Assembly (NCBI RefSeq): GCF_004310335.1 | Contig: NZ_SIRS01000003.1 | Span: 186,001 to 250,000, forward strand | From: Hyunsoonleella pacifica | GTDB taxonomy: Bacteria > Bacteroidota > Bacteroidia > Flavobacteriales > Flavobacteriaceae | DNA: 64,000 nucleotides | Direction of reading: 5' to 3' | Shown: positions 1-7,793 of the stretch, one piece after another | How the letters are laid out: every line of letters starts with the position of its first letter | How positions within the stretch are numbered: the first letter of the stretch is position 1 | Position numbers and translations under genes: made by a program | Notes under the pieces: model-generated | The model's database searches: none | Told to the model about the DNA's origin: nothing | The model's input: only the letters and a program-made list of their open reading frames with translations

Positions 1-112
1 GAGTAGTTACAACTGTTGTAGCTGCAGTATTTACCGTTGCGCTAGTAGTTGCATTTGCTGTTCCAAAAACCATCATTCCTGTAATGGCAAGGATAGAAAA
101 TAATCTTTTCAT
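1..112 (-). CDS. N-terminus of an exported ExbB/TolQ-like protein (cut by window edge)
   Basis: A minus-strand reading frame starts at an ATG at 112 and runs off the left edge. The visible 37 residues begin MKRLFSILAITGMMVFGTAN and continue into a low-complexity Ala/Thr/Val stretch. The first 20 residues form a clear signal peptide. Flavobacterial MotA/TolQ/ExbB proton-channel proteins often start with a very similar leader followed by an Ala/Thr/Glu-rich segment, so that is the best guess, but no part of the channel domain is inside the window. Any other exported protein with this leader would fit equally well. Confidence 0.5.
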   Translation of the reverse strand, partial: MKRLFSILAITGMMVFGTANATTSATVNTAATTVVTT

Positions 113-188
113 GTTCTAAAATCTTAATTTTATTAGTTAAAGTGTTAAAGATATAAAAAATACAATTAAATATTAAATATAATTGAGC

Positions 189-275
189 AGAGAGGAAGGG
201 ATTCGAACCCTCGATACCCTTTTGAGGTATACACACTTTCCAGGCGTGCGCCTTCGACCACTCGGCCACCTCTCT
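189..275 (-). tRNA. tRNA-Ser (GGA anticodon)
   Basis: The minus strand reads as a class II tRNA of 87 nt. The acceptor arms AGAGAGG and CCTCTCT pair fully, the D arm has GGCCGAGTGGTCGAAGGC, the anticodon loop CTGGAAA carries GGA, a long variable arm (TATACC...GGGTAT) follows, and the T arm contains GGTTCGAATCC. The long variable arm and anticodon identify serine. CCA is not encoded. Confidence 0.95.
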
Positions 276-350
276 GTGGCTTAATCGTAATTTTTAAGGG
301 AGAGCAAATAACAAAAAAAAAACCAAACAGTAAAACCTTTCTGGTTAATT

Positions 351-1382
351 TTAGGCTATTTCTCCTCTAAGTGATGTTTCAAACTTATTTTTAAACAATT
401 CTGCAGATTCTAACTTGCCCAACAAGTACATTGTTTTAGCTATTGCAGACTCTGTAGTCATATCTTTTCCAGATATTACACCTATCTTCTTTAAATGGCT
501 ACTTGTTTCATATTGTCCCATATTAACTCCTCCACCAATACATTGTGTAACATTTATAATATGTATATTATTGGATACTGCATCCTTCAACGCATTAAGA
601 AACCATTCTTCTGTTGTACAGTTCCCAGATCCATAGGTTTCTAAAATTAATACTTTCAAATTAGGTATACTTAGTATATTGTTTAAATAGGATGATGTGA
701 TGCCTGGATATAATTTTAGTAACGTTATATTATTATCGAGTTTTTTATGAACTTTTAAATCGTTATTAAGTGTTGGTTTTAACAAGTAATCGTTTTTAAT
801 TTTTAAATGCACTCCAGATTCTGCTAAACAAGGATAGTTTAAGGAATTAAATGCTTGAAAATGTTCCGCATTCATTTTAGTAGTACGATTACCTCGATAA
901 AGCTTATATTCAAAATACAGACACACTTCTTTAATTATTGGTACATTGTTCTCTTGTAATGAAGCAATTTGAATTGAGGTAATTAAATTTTCTTTAGCAT
1001 CTGTTCTTAAATCTCCTATGGGTAATTGTGCTCCTGTAAAAATAACTGGTTTTGATAAGTTTTCTAACATGAAGCTAATTGCAGATGCTGTGTAGCTCAT
1101 TGTATCACTACCATGTAGCACTACAAAACCATCAAAAACAGCATAATTCACTTCAATAATTTCGGCAATCTGTACCCAATAGTCTGGATTCATATTACTA
1201 GAATCTATCGGATTCTTAAACGACATAGTTTCAATATCACAATCTAACAATTGTAATTCGGGAATTTGTTTTAAAAGATTATTAAAATTAAAGGCATGCA
1301 ACGTCCCTGTTTCGGCATCTTTAACCATCCCTATAGTACCACCTGTGTAGATTAATAATATATTAGGTTTTATATCACTCAT
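351..1382 (-). CDS. ansA: Type I L-asparaginase
   Basis: Hydrolyses L-asparagine to aspartate and ammonia in the cytoplasm. The 343-residue protein has the two asparaginase signatures: TGGTIGM at residues 13-19, with the nucleophilic threonine, and HGSDTM at 90-95, with the Thr/Asp of the catalytic triad. No signal peptide is seen, which fits the cytoplasmic type I enzyme. Length is normal for the family. The start overlaps the stop of the upstream tatD gene by 4 bp (ATGA arrangement), so the two are translationally coupled. Confidence 0.93.
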   Translation of the reverse strand: MSDIKPNILLIYTGGTIGMVKDAETGTLHAFNFNNLLKQIPELQLLDCDIETMSFKNPIDSSNMNPDYWVQIAEIIEVNYAVFDGFVVLHGSDTMSYTASAISFMLENLSKPVIFTGAQLPIGDLRTDAKENLITSIQIASLQENNVPIIKEVCLYFEYKLYRGNRTTKMNAEHFQAFNSLNYPCLAESGVHLKIKNDYLLKPTLNNDLKVHKKLDNNITLLKLYPGITSSYLNNILSIPNLKVLILETYGSGNCTTEEWFLNALKDAVSNNIHIINVTQCIGGGVNMGQYETSSHLKKIGVISGKDMTTESAIAKTMYLLGKLESAELFKNKFETSLRGEIA

Positions 1383-2146
1383 ATTTTAAAAACATCTTTT
1401 GAGTTTTGCGTGGTTATTTTGGCAATGTCATCTTTCGAAACTCTATATATTTCAGAAAGCTTTTCTAATACGTTGATAATATGTGCACTTTCATTACGTT
1501 TTCCTCTATATGGTACAGGGGATAAATAAGGTGCATCAGTTTCTAATACGATATGACTCAAATCTATTTGACTTAAAAACTGATCTATTTTACCATTCTT
1601 AAAAGTAACTACACCTCCAATTCCTAATTTCATATTAAAAGAGATAGCCTTGTGAGCTTGTTCTATTGTCCCAGTAAAACAATGAAAAATGCCAAACAAA
1701 TCATCATCCATTTCAGCCTCTAAAACCTCAAAAATTTCATCAAAAGCATCTCTACAATGAATTACAATAGGTAATTGGTACCGTTTAGCTAGCTTTATTT
1801 GATACTGAAATGCTTTTTTTTGAATATCTAAGGTTGATTTGTCCCAATACAAATCAATACCTATTTCTCCTACTGCATAAAACTGTCGCTTTAAAAATAA
1901 CGCTTCAACATGCTTTAACTCATCCATATAATTATCCTTTACATGTGTTGGATGTAATCCCATCATTAGAAAAACATGCTCGGGAAAATCTTTTTCTAGC
2001 TGTAACATAGCCTCTGTATACGTAGAATCTATAGCAGGGATAAAAAAACGAGACACCCCAAGTTGTAAAGCACGTTTAATTACACTATGTCTATCTTCAT
2101 CAAATGCTTCACTATAAAGATGTGTATGTGTATCTGTAATAATCAA
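1379..2146 (-). CDS. tatD: TatD family metal-dependent hydrolase
   Basis: A TIM-barrel metallohydrolase of 255 residues, the usual length. The metal-binding motif HTHL is at residues 7-10, followed by VGEIGID with a metal-ligand Glu, IVIHCRDAF, GIFHCFTG and the C-terminal LETDAPYL signature. Family members are Mg-dependent DNases or have general housekeeping hydrolase roles. The gene lies first in a two-gene operon with the asparaginase and is divergent from the protease gene at 2223. The exact substrate cannot be told from sequence. Confidence 0.9.
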   Translation of the reverse strand: MIITDTHTHLYSEAFDEDRHSVIKRALQLGVSRFFIPAIDSTYTEAMLQLEKDFPEHVFLMMGLHPTHVKDNYMDELKHVEALFLKRQFYAVGEIGIDLYWDKSTLDIQKKAFQYQIKLAKRYQLPIVIHCRDAFDEIFEVLEAEMDDDLFGIFHCFTGTIEQAHKAISFNMKLGIGGVVTFKNGKIDQFLSQIDLSHIVLETDAPYLSPVPYRGKRNESAHIINVLEKLSEIYRVSKDDIAKITTQNSKDVFKI

Positions 2147-2172
2147 TTCAGTAAAATGTTAAAAAAAATTAT

Positions 2173-2206
2173 TTGTAAAAGTAATTGTTTTTATAAATTA
2201 TATTTG
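2173..2206 (+). promoter_or_regulatory. Promoter of the retropepsin-like gene
   Basis: TATATTTG at 2199-2206 matches the Bacteroidota -7 consensus TAnnTTTG. A TTG at 2173-2175 lies 23 bp upstream, at the long end of the known spacing. The start codon at 2223 would then follow a leader of about 10 nt. Confidence 0.5.
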
Positions 2207-2222
2207 TCTAAAACCATGACTT

Positions 2223-2666
2223 ATGGACATCTCTCTTCAAAATTTTCTTTTAGACAAAGGATATACCAAAATAAAGCTAAAGTTTACAAAAACCAACCAT
2301 TTTGAAATTAAGGCTACTATTAATGGTATAAGAGGAAATTTTATTCTCGACACTGGTGCTTCAAGTTCTTGTGTTGGCTTTGAAGGTATTGAAACTTTTA
2401 AACTTAAAGTTAAAGATTCAAATATTCTAGCTGCTGGTGCTGGAGCCACCGATATGGAAACCAAAATGTCTAAAAAAAATAAAGTAAAAATTGGCAAATG
2501 GCATCACGATAAAGTAGTTTTGGTTTTATTCAATTTAGTTCATGTGAATACTGCCTTAACAAATCATAATTCAAAACCAGTTGATGGTATTATTGGTGCA
2601 GACATTTTGAAAAAAGGAAAAGCTGTAATTGATTATGAGAAAAAATATTTATATTTAAAATTGTAA
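2223..2666 (+). CDS. Retropepsin-like aspartic protease
   Basis: A 147-residue single-domain protein. The catalytic motif ILDTGAS is at residues 41-47 (active Asp43), and a second conserved segment DGIIGADIL at 121-129 is the hydrophobic-hydrophobic-Gly feature of the pepsin fold. Half-size enzymes of this kind act as homodimers, each chain giving one aspartate. No signal peptide or membrane segment is seen, so the protein is probably cytoplasmic. It is followed 50 bp later by an orphan response-regulator gene on the same strand, so both could share a transcript. Its substrate is unknown. Confidence 0.8.
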   Translation: MDISLQNFLLDKGYTKIKLKFTKTNHFEIKATINGIRGNFILDTGASSSCVGFEGIETFKLKVKDSNILAAGAGATDMETKMSKKNKVKIGKWHHDKVVLVLFNLVHVNTALTNHNSKPVDGIIGADILKKGKAVIDYEKKYLYLKL

Positions 2667-2677
2667 TTTTATAAAAT

Positions 2678-2686
2678 TACGTAGTT
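2678..2686 (+). promoter_or_regulatory. TACGTAGTT half-site upstream of the response regulator
   Basis: TACGTAGTT lies 31 bp before the regulator start. The same nine bases occur on the opposite strand in the palindrome at 3348-3365. This would be a half-site for autoregulation if the regulator binds those palindromes. It is inferred from motif sharing only. Confidence 0.35.
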
Positions 2687-2716
2687 AACTAATAGCAAAT
2701 TATATCCTAAGACTAA

Positions 2717-3346
2717 ATGCATACATCCATAGTAATAGCAGATGATCATCCGCTAATGCTCAGAGGCTTAACAGATTTTCTTACTTCCAAAGGTTATAAT
2801 ATTTTGGGAAGTGCTGAAGATGGTAAAAGTGCTTATAATCTTATTGTAAAACTTAAGCCAAAGATTGCTATTCTCGATATTAGAATGCCACTAAAAACTG
2901 GGTTAGAGATTGCTGAAGAAGTTCAAAAAAACGAGTTACCTACTAAAGTTATCTTAATTACATTTGATAAAGAAGAAGAACTATATGATAAGGCTTTAAA
3001 ATATGGCGTTTATGGCTATATTTTAAAAGAGTTTGCTATTGAAGAAATAGAAACTTGTATTGCTCATGTACAAAATAACCAAGCTTATTTCAGTGAAGAA
3101 ATTGCAGAGTACCTAAATCATAATCAAAATAACAAACCCGAGCAACTTGATTTACTTACAAAATCTGAGCTAAAAATTGTAAAATTAATATCTGAAAGCA
3201 AGACATCTCAAGAAATAGCTCAAGAACTATCTATATCACCAAGAACTGTAGATAAGCATAGAAGCAATATCGTATCAAAACTAGAACTAGATAACAAACC
3301 AACTTCATTATCTATTTGGGCTAATTTAAATAAGCCCTTTCTATAA
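2717..3346 (+). CDS. Orphan LuxR/NarL-type response regulator
   Basis: A 209-residue two-domain regulator. The receiver domain (about residues 3-120) has the acidic pair DD at 9-10, the phospho-acceptor Asp54 in AILDIRMP and Lys103 in the YGYILKEF segment. The LuxR-type helix-turn-helix spans about 145-205 (LTKSELKIVKLI, then SISPRTVDKHRSNI). No histidine kinase is encoded next to it. It is preceded by a retropepsin-like protease and followed directly by two tandem TACGTA palindromes that each front a putative small-RNA gene. This suggests, but does not prove, that it binds those sites. Confidence 0.93.
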   Translation: MHTSIVIADDHPLMLRGLTDFLTSKGYNILGSAEDGKSAYNLIVKLKPKIAILDIRMPLKTGLEIAEEVQKNELPTKVILITFDKEEELYDKALKYGVYGYILKEFAIEEIETCIAHVQNNQAYFSEEIAEYLNHNQNNKPEQLDLLTKSELKIVKLISESKTSQEIAQELSISPRTVDKHRSNIVSKLELDNKPTSLSIWANLNKPFL

Positions 3347-3347
3347 A

Positions 3348-3365
3348 ATACGTACAACTACGTAT
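3348..3365 (+). promoter_or_regulatory. TACGTA palindrome, copy A (putative regulator site)
   Basis: ATACGTACAACTACGTAT is an inverted repeat whose 7-bp arms also contain the self-palindrome TACGTA. It begins immediately after the regulator stop codon. A -7-like TACTTTTA starts exactly 40 bp after the start of the palindrome (3388-3395), so the centre of the site falls near -43, the place of a class II activator. There is no TTG at -33, as expected for an activator-dependent promoter. Confidence 0.6.
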
Positions 3366-3399
3366 TTTTTAATATTCAAATATAAATTACTTTTACAGG

Positions 3400-3467
3400 G
3401 CTATTAATTAGTTCTTAGGGAGAATTATTGAAAGTCCTAGATTGTAAAGTCTAGGGCTTTCGCATTT
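3400..3467 (+). ncRNA. Putative small RNA, copy A
   Basis: Predicted transcript of about 67 nt from the promoter at 3348-3395. It opens with GCTATTAAT, followed by a 6-bp hairpin (AGTTCT at 3410-3415 with AGAATT at 3421-3426, loop TAGGG). A 12-bp hairpin follows (GAAAGTCCTAGA at 3430-3441 with TCTAGGGCTTTC at 3450-3461, one G-U pair) and then GCATTTT, a modest terminator U tract. No open reading frame of note is present. Copy B at 3549 repeats this architecture. The exact ends are inferred. Confidence 0.55.
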
Positions 3468-3495
3468 TATAAGCATAGCTAGTATACCAGAAAAA

Positions 3496-3513
3496 ATACG
3501 TACAACTGCGTAT
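3496..3513 (+). promoter_or_regulatory. TACGTA palindrome, copy B (putative regulator site)
   Basis: ATACGTACAACTGCGTAT differs from copy A by one base. The -7-like box TACTTTTA at 3536-3543 again starts exactly 40 bp after the palindrome start. Conservation of both elements and of their spacing between copies, while the bases between them differ, points to selection on a regulated promoter. Confidence 0.6.
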
Positions 3514-3548
3514 TTTTTTTTAAAACTCTAACATATACTTTTACACAA

Positions 3549-3616
3549 GCTATTAATCAAATTCTTTTGAGAGAGAATTACCAAAACCTTGTGTTACAAT
3601 AGCACAAGGTTTTTTA
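3549..3616 (+). ncRNA. Putative small RNA, copy B
   Basis: Same plan as copy A. GCTATTAAT at 3549-3557 is followed by a 6-bp hairpin (AATTCT at 3560-3565 with AGAATT at 3574-3579, loop TTTGAGAG) and then by a terminator hairpin (AAAACCTTGTG and CACAAGGTTTT, 3583-3612) with a strong T-run. The 5' part resembles copy A in sequence, whereas the terminator stem is unrelated in sequence yet sits in the same place. That is what paired RNA structure under selection should look like. Confidence 0.58.
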
Positions 3617-3646
3617 AAAGAAACCCTTACTTAATTATTAATCCAT

Positions 3647-3748
3647 ATGAAAACTACAGAATCCATTTTGGACACCTCATTTGCAATTGGTCTTGCAATT
3701 TTAGTGGTTGCCACTATTATTATAAACCTACTAGTTATAATCTTTTAA
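3647..3748 (+). CDS. 33-residue single-span membrane micropeptide (candidate)
   Basis: ATG at 3647 opens 33 codons: a polar N-terminus (MKTTESILDTSF) followed by about 20 hydrophobic residues, then TAA. The pattern is that of a one-helix inner-membrane micropeptide. It follows the terminator of small-RNA copy B and precedes a hairpin pair and a bidirectional terminator. No -7 element of its own was found, so expression might depend on read-through. A chance reading frame is possible at this length, though the clean membrane-helix composition and the well-placed ATG favour a real gene. Confidence 0.4.
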   Translation: MKTTESILDTSFAIGLAILVVATIIINLLVIIF

Positions 3749-3753
3749 CTCAG

Positions 3754-3810
3754 TTTCATTTTAGTTAGTTGAAATGAAAAACCCCGAAACGTAATGTCTC
3801 GGGGTTTTTA
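3754..3810. terminator. Bidirectional terminator with an extra hairpin
   Basis: ACCCCGA (3781-3787) pairs with TCGGGGT (3799-3805), flanked by an A-run and a T-run, so it can end transcripts from both sides: the micro-ORF on the plus strand and atpC on the minus strand. Just before it TTTCATTT (3754-3761) and AAATGAAA (3772-3779) form a second inverted repeat. Confidence 0.8.
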
Positions 3811-3831
3811 TATTAAGTTTTAAGATACTTT

Positions 3832-4107
3832 TTAATCTGCTAAGACAATAATTTTGTTGTCTTTCATCTCAATGGTTCCAGAATTTATAGGTAACCAAAA
3901 TCCTTTATCAGACTTTGTGAATTTTGATTCTACTTCTTTGTCTAAAGTTATGCTTCCAGACACCTTAACATTACCTTCTTTAAGTAAAGATACAACTGGC
4001 GCGTGGTCTTTAAGCATTTCAAACTCACCATTCACACCAGGAACAGCAACAGCATCTACTTCTCCACTAAATAATGTCGCTTCAGGCGATACAATTTCTA
4101 AATACAT
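3832..4107 (-). CDS. atpC: ATP synthase F1 epsilon subunit
   Basis: A 91-residue protein with the epsilon N-terminal beta-sandwich: MYLEIVSPEATLFSGEVDAV, then VPGVNGEFEMLKDHAPVVSLL. It lacks the C-terminal helical hairpin found in the roughly 135-residue enterobacterial protein, and such short epsilon chains are normal in Bacteroidota. It lies 75 bp downstream of atpD on the same strand. The other ATP synthase genes are not nearby, which is the usual split arrangement of this phylum. Confidence 0.93.
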   Translation of the reverse strand: MYLEIVSPEATLFSGEVDAVAVPGVNGEFEMLKDHAPVVSLLKEGNVKVSGSITLDKEVESKFTKSDKGFWLPINSGTIEMKDNKIIVLAD

Positions 4108-4120
4108 AGTTTTTCAGTTT

Positions 4121-4178
4121 CAGCATTCAGTATTCAGTACAGATTAGCAATGCCAACTGCGACTGTAAACTGCTTACT
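4121..4178 (-). repeat. Degenerate CAGT-rich intergenic repeat
   Basis: The gap between atpD and atpC reads, on the minus strand, as repeated variants of CAGTTTACAGTCGCAGTTGG and TACTGAATACTGAATGCTGA. A related shorter piece (GTTAGCAGTCTCAGTATTCA) lies at 9631-9650 between yicC and gmk. Short CAGT/CTGAA degenerate repeats of this type occur in spacers of many Flavobacteriaceae genomes. Confidence 0.5.
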
Positions 4179-4182
4179 AATT

Positions 4183-5694
<1,512 letters not shown>

Positions 5695-5751
5695 TTATGT
5701 GTTTAATATTATGCGATTTAATTGAGCGAAATACGTTTTAATTTCGCGCTG

Positions 5752-5759
5752 CAAAGATA
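5752..5759 (-). promoter_or_regulatory. -7 element of the atpD-atpC promoter
   Basis: The minus strand reads TATCTTTG, a full match to TAnnTTTG, 60 bp before the atpD start. No TTG at a standard distance is seen. Confidence 0.5.
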
Positions 5760-5806
5760 TATTTTTTAATTTAAAATAAAAGTCGATTTCAAAGGTTTTT
5801 CCCAAT

Positions 5807-5839
5807 AAAAAAGCACCTCCAAAATGGAGGTGCTTTTTT
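5807..5839 (-). terminator. Terminator after rplY
   Basis: A near-perfect inverted repeat (AAGCACCTCCA with TGGAGGTGCTT) flanked by A and T runs lies 20 bp beyond the stop of the L25 gene. It separates the prs-rplY unit from atpD. Confidence 0.85.
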
Positions 5840-5859
5840 AGTTTACTTTACAAAAAAAA

Positions 5860-6504
5860 TTATTCTTGAGAAGCCTCTGCTGCTGGTGCTTCAGCTCCTT
5901 CAGCTGCAGCTTCTGCTCCTTCAGTTTCTTCTTCATCTTCGTCATCATCAAGAACAGCAGTTCTTGCAGTTTTAATCTGGCAAACTACCATATTATCTGA
6001 GTGTAAGAAAGAATACCCTTCTGTTGGTAAATCACCAACCGCCACTTTATCCCCAATTTTAAGAGGCGTAATATCTATCTCTATAAAATCTGGAAGATTA
6101 GCTGGTAATGCTTTTATACGTAGTTTTCTATTATTTCTTCTTAAAACACCACCATTTTTAACACCTCTTGAGTTACCAACAAGTTGTACTGGTATGTTTA
6201 ATGCAATTTCCTTGTCCTCGAATAACTGATAAAAATCTACGTGTAAAATTCTATCTGTTACAGGATGAAATTGAATATCTTGAAGTACTGCGTTAAGAGT
6301 AACTCCATTATCTAGGGCAATCACAACTGTATGCGCATTTGGCGTGTATACAAGTTTAGAGAAAGCCAATTCTGGTGCAGAGAAATGCACTGGCTTGTCC
6401 CCTCCGTATAATACGCAAGGTACCTGTCCAGCATTACGTAAGGCCTTTGTTGCTTTTTTGCCCACGCTTTCTCTTTGAGATCCATTGATTGTAATTGATT
6501 TCAT
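5860..6504 (-). CDS. rplY: 50S ribosomal protein L25 / general stress protein Ctc
   Basis: Binds 5S rRNA in the large subunit. The 214-residue protein has the L25 domain (about residues 3-92), with [25 protein letters not shown] near the start, and the TL5/Ctc C-terminal domain (about 100-185). It ends in a very acidic, Ala/Glu-rich tail (from about residue 186), which is common in Bacteroidota L25. It lies 27 bp downstream of prs on the same strand, so the two form an operon, the same pairing seen in many Gram-positive and Bacteroidota genomes. Confidence 0.94.
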   Translation of the reverse strand: MKSITINGSQRESVGKKATKALRNAGQVPCVLYGGDKPVHFSAPELAFSKLVYTPNAHTVVIALDNGVTLNAVLQDIQFHPVTDRILHVDFYQLFEDKEIALNIPVQLVGNSRGVKNGGVLRRNNRKLRIKALPANLPDFIEIDITPLKIGDKVAVGDLPTEGYSFLHSDNMVVCQIKTARTAVLDDDEDEEETEGAEAAAEGAEAPAAEASQE

Positions 6505-6531
6505 TCTATTTATATATAATTAATTATTAAT

Positions 6532-7473
6532 TTACATTACAAATTTTGAACTGATAGAACGATTATGGTGTACTTTTTCCATAACTTCTGCAAATAAATC
6601 TGCACAGCTCAATACTCTAATTTTATCGTTTTCTTCTTTTAAAGGAATAGAATCTGTTGTTATTAATTCTTCTAGTTTAGATCCTGACAACCTTTCGTAA
6701 GCACTCCCAGATAATATAGGATGCGTACAAATAGCCCTAACACTTAAAGCCCCTCTTTCTATCATCAAATCTGCTGCTTTGGTTAACGTTCCAGCTGTAT
6801 CTACCATATCATCAACCAACACTACATTTTTTCCTGTAACATCGCCAATTAATTCCATATGGGATATCACATTGGCTTTGGCACGTTGCTTGTAACAAAT
6901 AACCACATCACTTTCTAATGCTTTAGAATATGCGTACGCTCTTTTAGAACCACCCATATCAGGAGAAGCAATAGTAAGGTTTGGTAAATTCAAACTCCTT
7001 AAATAAGGCAAAAATATAGTGGAGGCAAATAAGTGATCTACTGGCTTTTCAAAGAACCCTTGAATTTGGTCTGCATGCAAATCCATAGTTATAATTCTGG
7101 TAGCACCAGCAGATTCTAACATTTTAGCTACTAATTTTGCAGCAATTGGCACTCTAGGTTTATCTTTTCTATCTTGTCTTGCCCAACCAAAATATGGCAT
7201 TACAGCTGTAATATGTCTAGCTGATGCACGTTTTGCTGCATCAATCATCAACAACATTTCCATTAAATTTCTCGGGCTAGGATGTGTAGATCCTATAATA
7301 AAAATCCTAGTACCCCTAATAGATTCTTCATAAGACGGTTGAAATTCCCCATCACTATAAGTAGAGGTTATAACATTACCAAGCTCCGCTCCAAAAGCTT
7401 TGGCGATCTTCTCGCCCAACACTGTACTTTGCGTACAAGCAAAAATTTTTGCTTCAGTATTTACAACGGCCAT
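6532..7473 (-). CDS. prs: Ribose-phosphate pyrophosphokinase
   Basis: Makes PRPP from ribose 5-phosphate and ATP for nucleotide, His and Trp synthesis. The 313-residue protein has the N-terminal segment FACTQSTVLGEKIAKAFG, the catalytic loop YFGWARQDRKDKPR (residues 94-107), the divalent-cation region MDLHADQIQGFF (130-141) and the PRPP-binding motif VVLVDDMVDTAGT (217-229). The length is standard. Confidence 0.96.
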   Translation of the reverse strand: MAVVNTEAKIFACTQSTVLGEKIAKAFGAELGNVITSTYSDGEFQPSYEESIRGTRIFIIGSTHPSPRNLMEMLLMIDAAKRASARHITAVMPYFGWARQDRKDKPRVPIAAKLVAKMLESAGATRIITMDLHADQIQGFFEKPVDHLFASTIFLPYLRSLNLPNLTIASPDMGGSKRAYAYSKALESDVVICYKQRAKANVISHMELIGDVTGKNVVLVDDMVDTAGTLTKAADLMIERGALSVRAICTHPILSGSAYERLSGSKLEELITTDSIPLKEENDKIRVLSCADLFAEVMEKVHHNRSISSKFVM

Positions 7474-7526
7474 GGTTAACTAGTTGTTTTTTAGGATTTA
7501 AACTATTAGGTTTTTAAAACGAGGTG

Positions 7527-7534
7527 CAAATTTA
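7527..7534 (-). promoter_or_regulatory. -7 element of the prs-rplY promoter
   Basis: The minus strand reads TAAATTTG, matching TAnnTTTG, 54 bp before the prs start codon. Confidence 0.45.
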
Positions 7535-7578
7535 TACATTTATTTCAACCTAAAAAGTATATTGCATAGTATTTTTAA

Positions 7579-7607
7579 TTGAAATTCAATAAAAAAAATT
7601 ATTTTTG
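7579..7607 (+). promoter_or_regulatory. Promoter of tRNA-Leu
   Basis: TTG at 7579-7581 and TATTTTTG at 7600-7607 are separated by 18 bp. This is the best match in the window to the Bacteroidota -33/-7 consensus. The tRNA begins 13 bp after the -7 box. Confidence 0.75.
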
Positions 7608-7619
7608 CAGTCCGAAATT

Positions 7620-7701
7620 GCTCAAGTGGCGGAATTGGTAGACGCGCTGGATTCAAAATCCAGTTTCTTCGGAAGTGTGGGTTCGATTCCCACCTTGAGT
7701 A
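7620..7701 (+). tRNA. tRNA-Leu (CAA anticodon)
   Basis: Class II tRNA of about 82 nt. Acceptor GCTCAAG pairs with CTTGAGT (first pair G-U), D arm GGCGGAATTGGTAGACGC, anticodon stem CTGGA/TCCAG with loop TTCAAAA (anticodon CAA), a variable arm around TTTCTTCGGAAG, and T arm GGGTTCGATTCCC. A strong promoter and a following terminator mark it as a single-gene unit. Confidence 0.95.
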
Positions 7702-7708
7702 CTTAATT

Positions 7709-7749
7709 AAAACCGTAATACTTTTCCAAAAAAGTTGTTACGGTTTTTT
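7709..7749 (+). terminator. Terminator after tRNA-Leu
   Basis: AAAACCGTAA (7709-7718) pairs with TTACGGTTTT (7738-7747), followed by further Ts. Confidence 0.75.
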
Positions 7750-7793
7750 ATTTGTACTTTTCTCAATCAATAAAAGCATCAACCTCCAAACTA

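Noticed and set aside
42-269. 75-codon minus-strand frame at the left edge
   Set aside because: It overlaps tRNA-Ser and the start of the exported protein in another frame, and its composition is that of translated tRNA.
3348-3513. CRISPR-like or other clustered repeat
   Set aside because: There are only two copies with long, related (not unique) sequence in between, and no cas genes.
3347-3646. Riboswitch or leader peptide before the micro-ORF
   Set aside because: The region repeats as two units each with its own promoter-like box and terminator, which fits separate small RNAs better than one leader. No known riboswitch core was recognised.
7752-7793. Earlier start for the DUF1080 lipoprotein
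   Set aside because: It would place 14 polar residues before a complete lipoprotein signal peptide and begins close behind the tRNA-Leu terminator.
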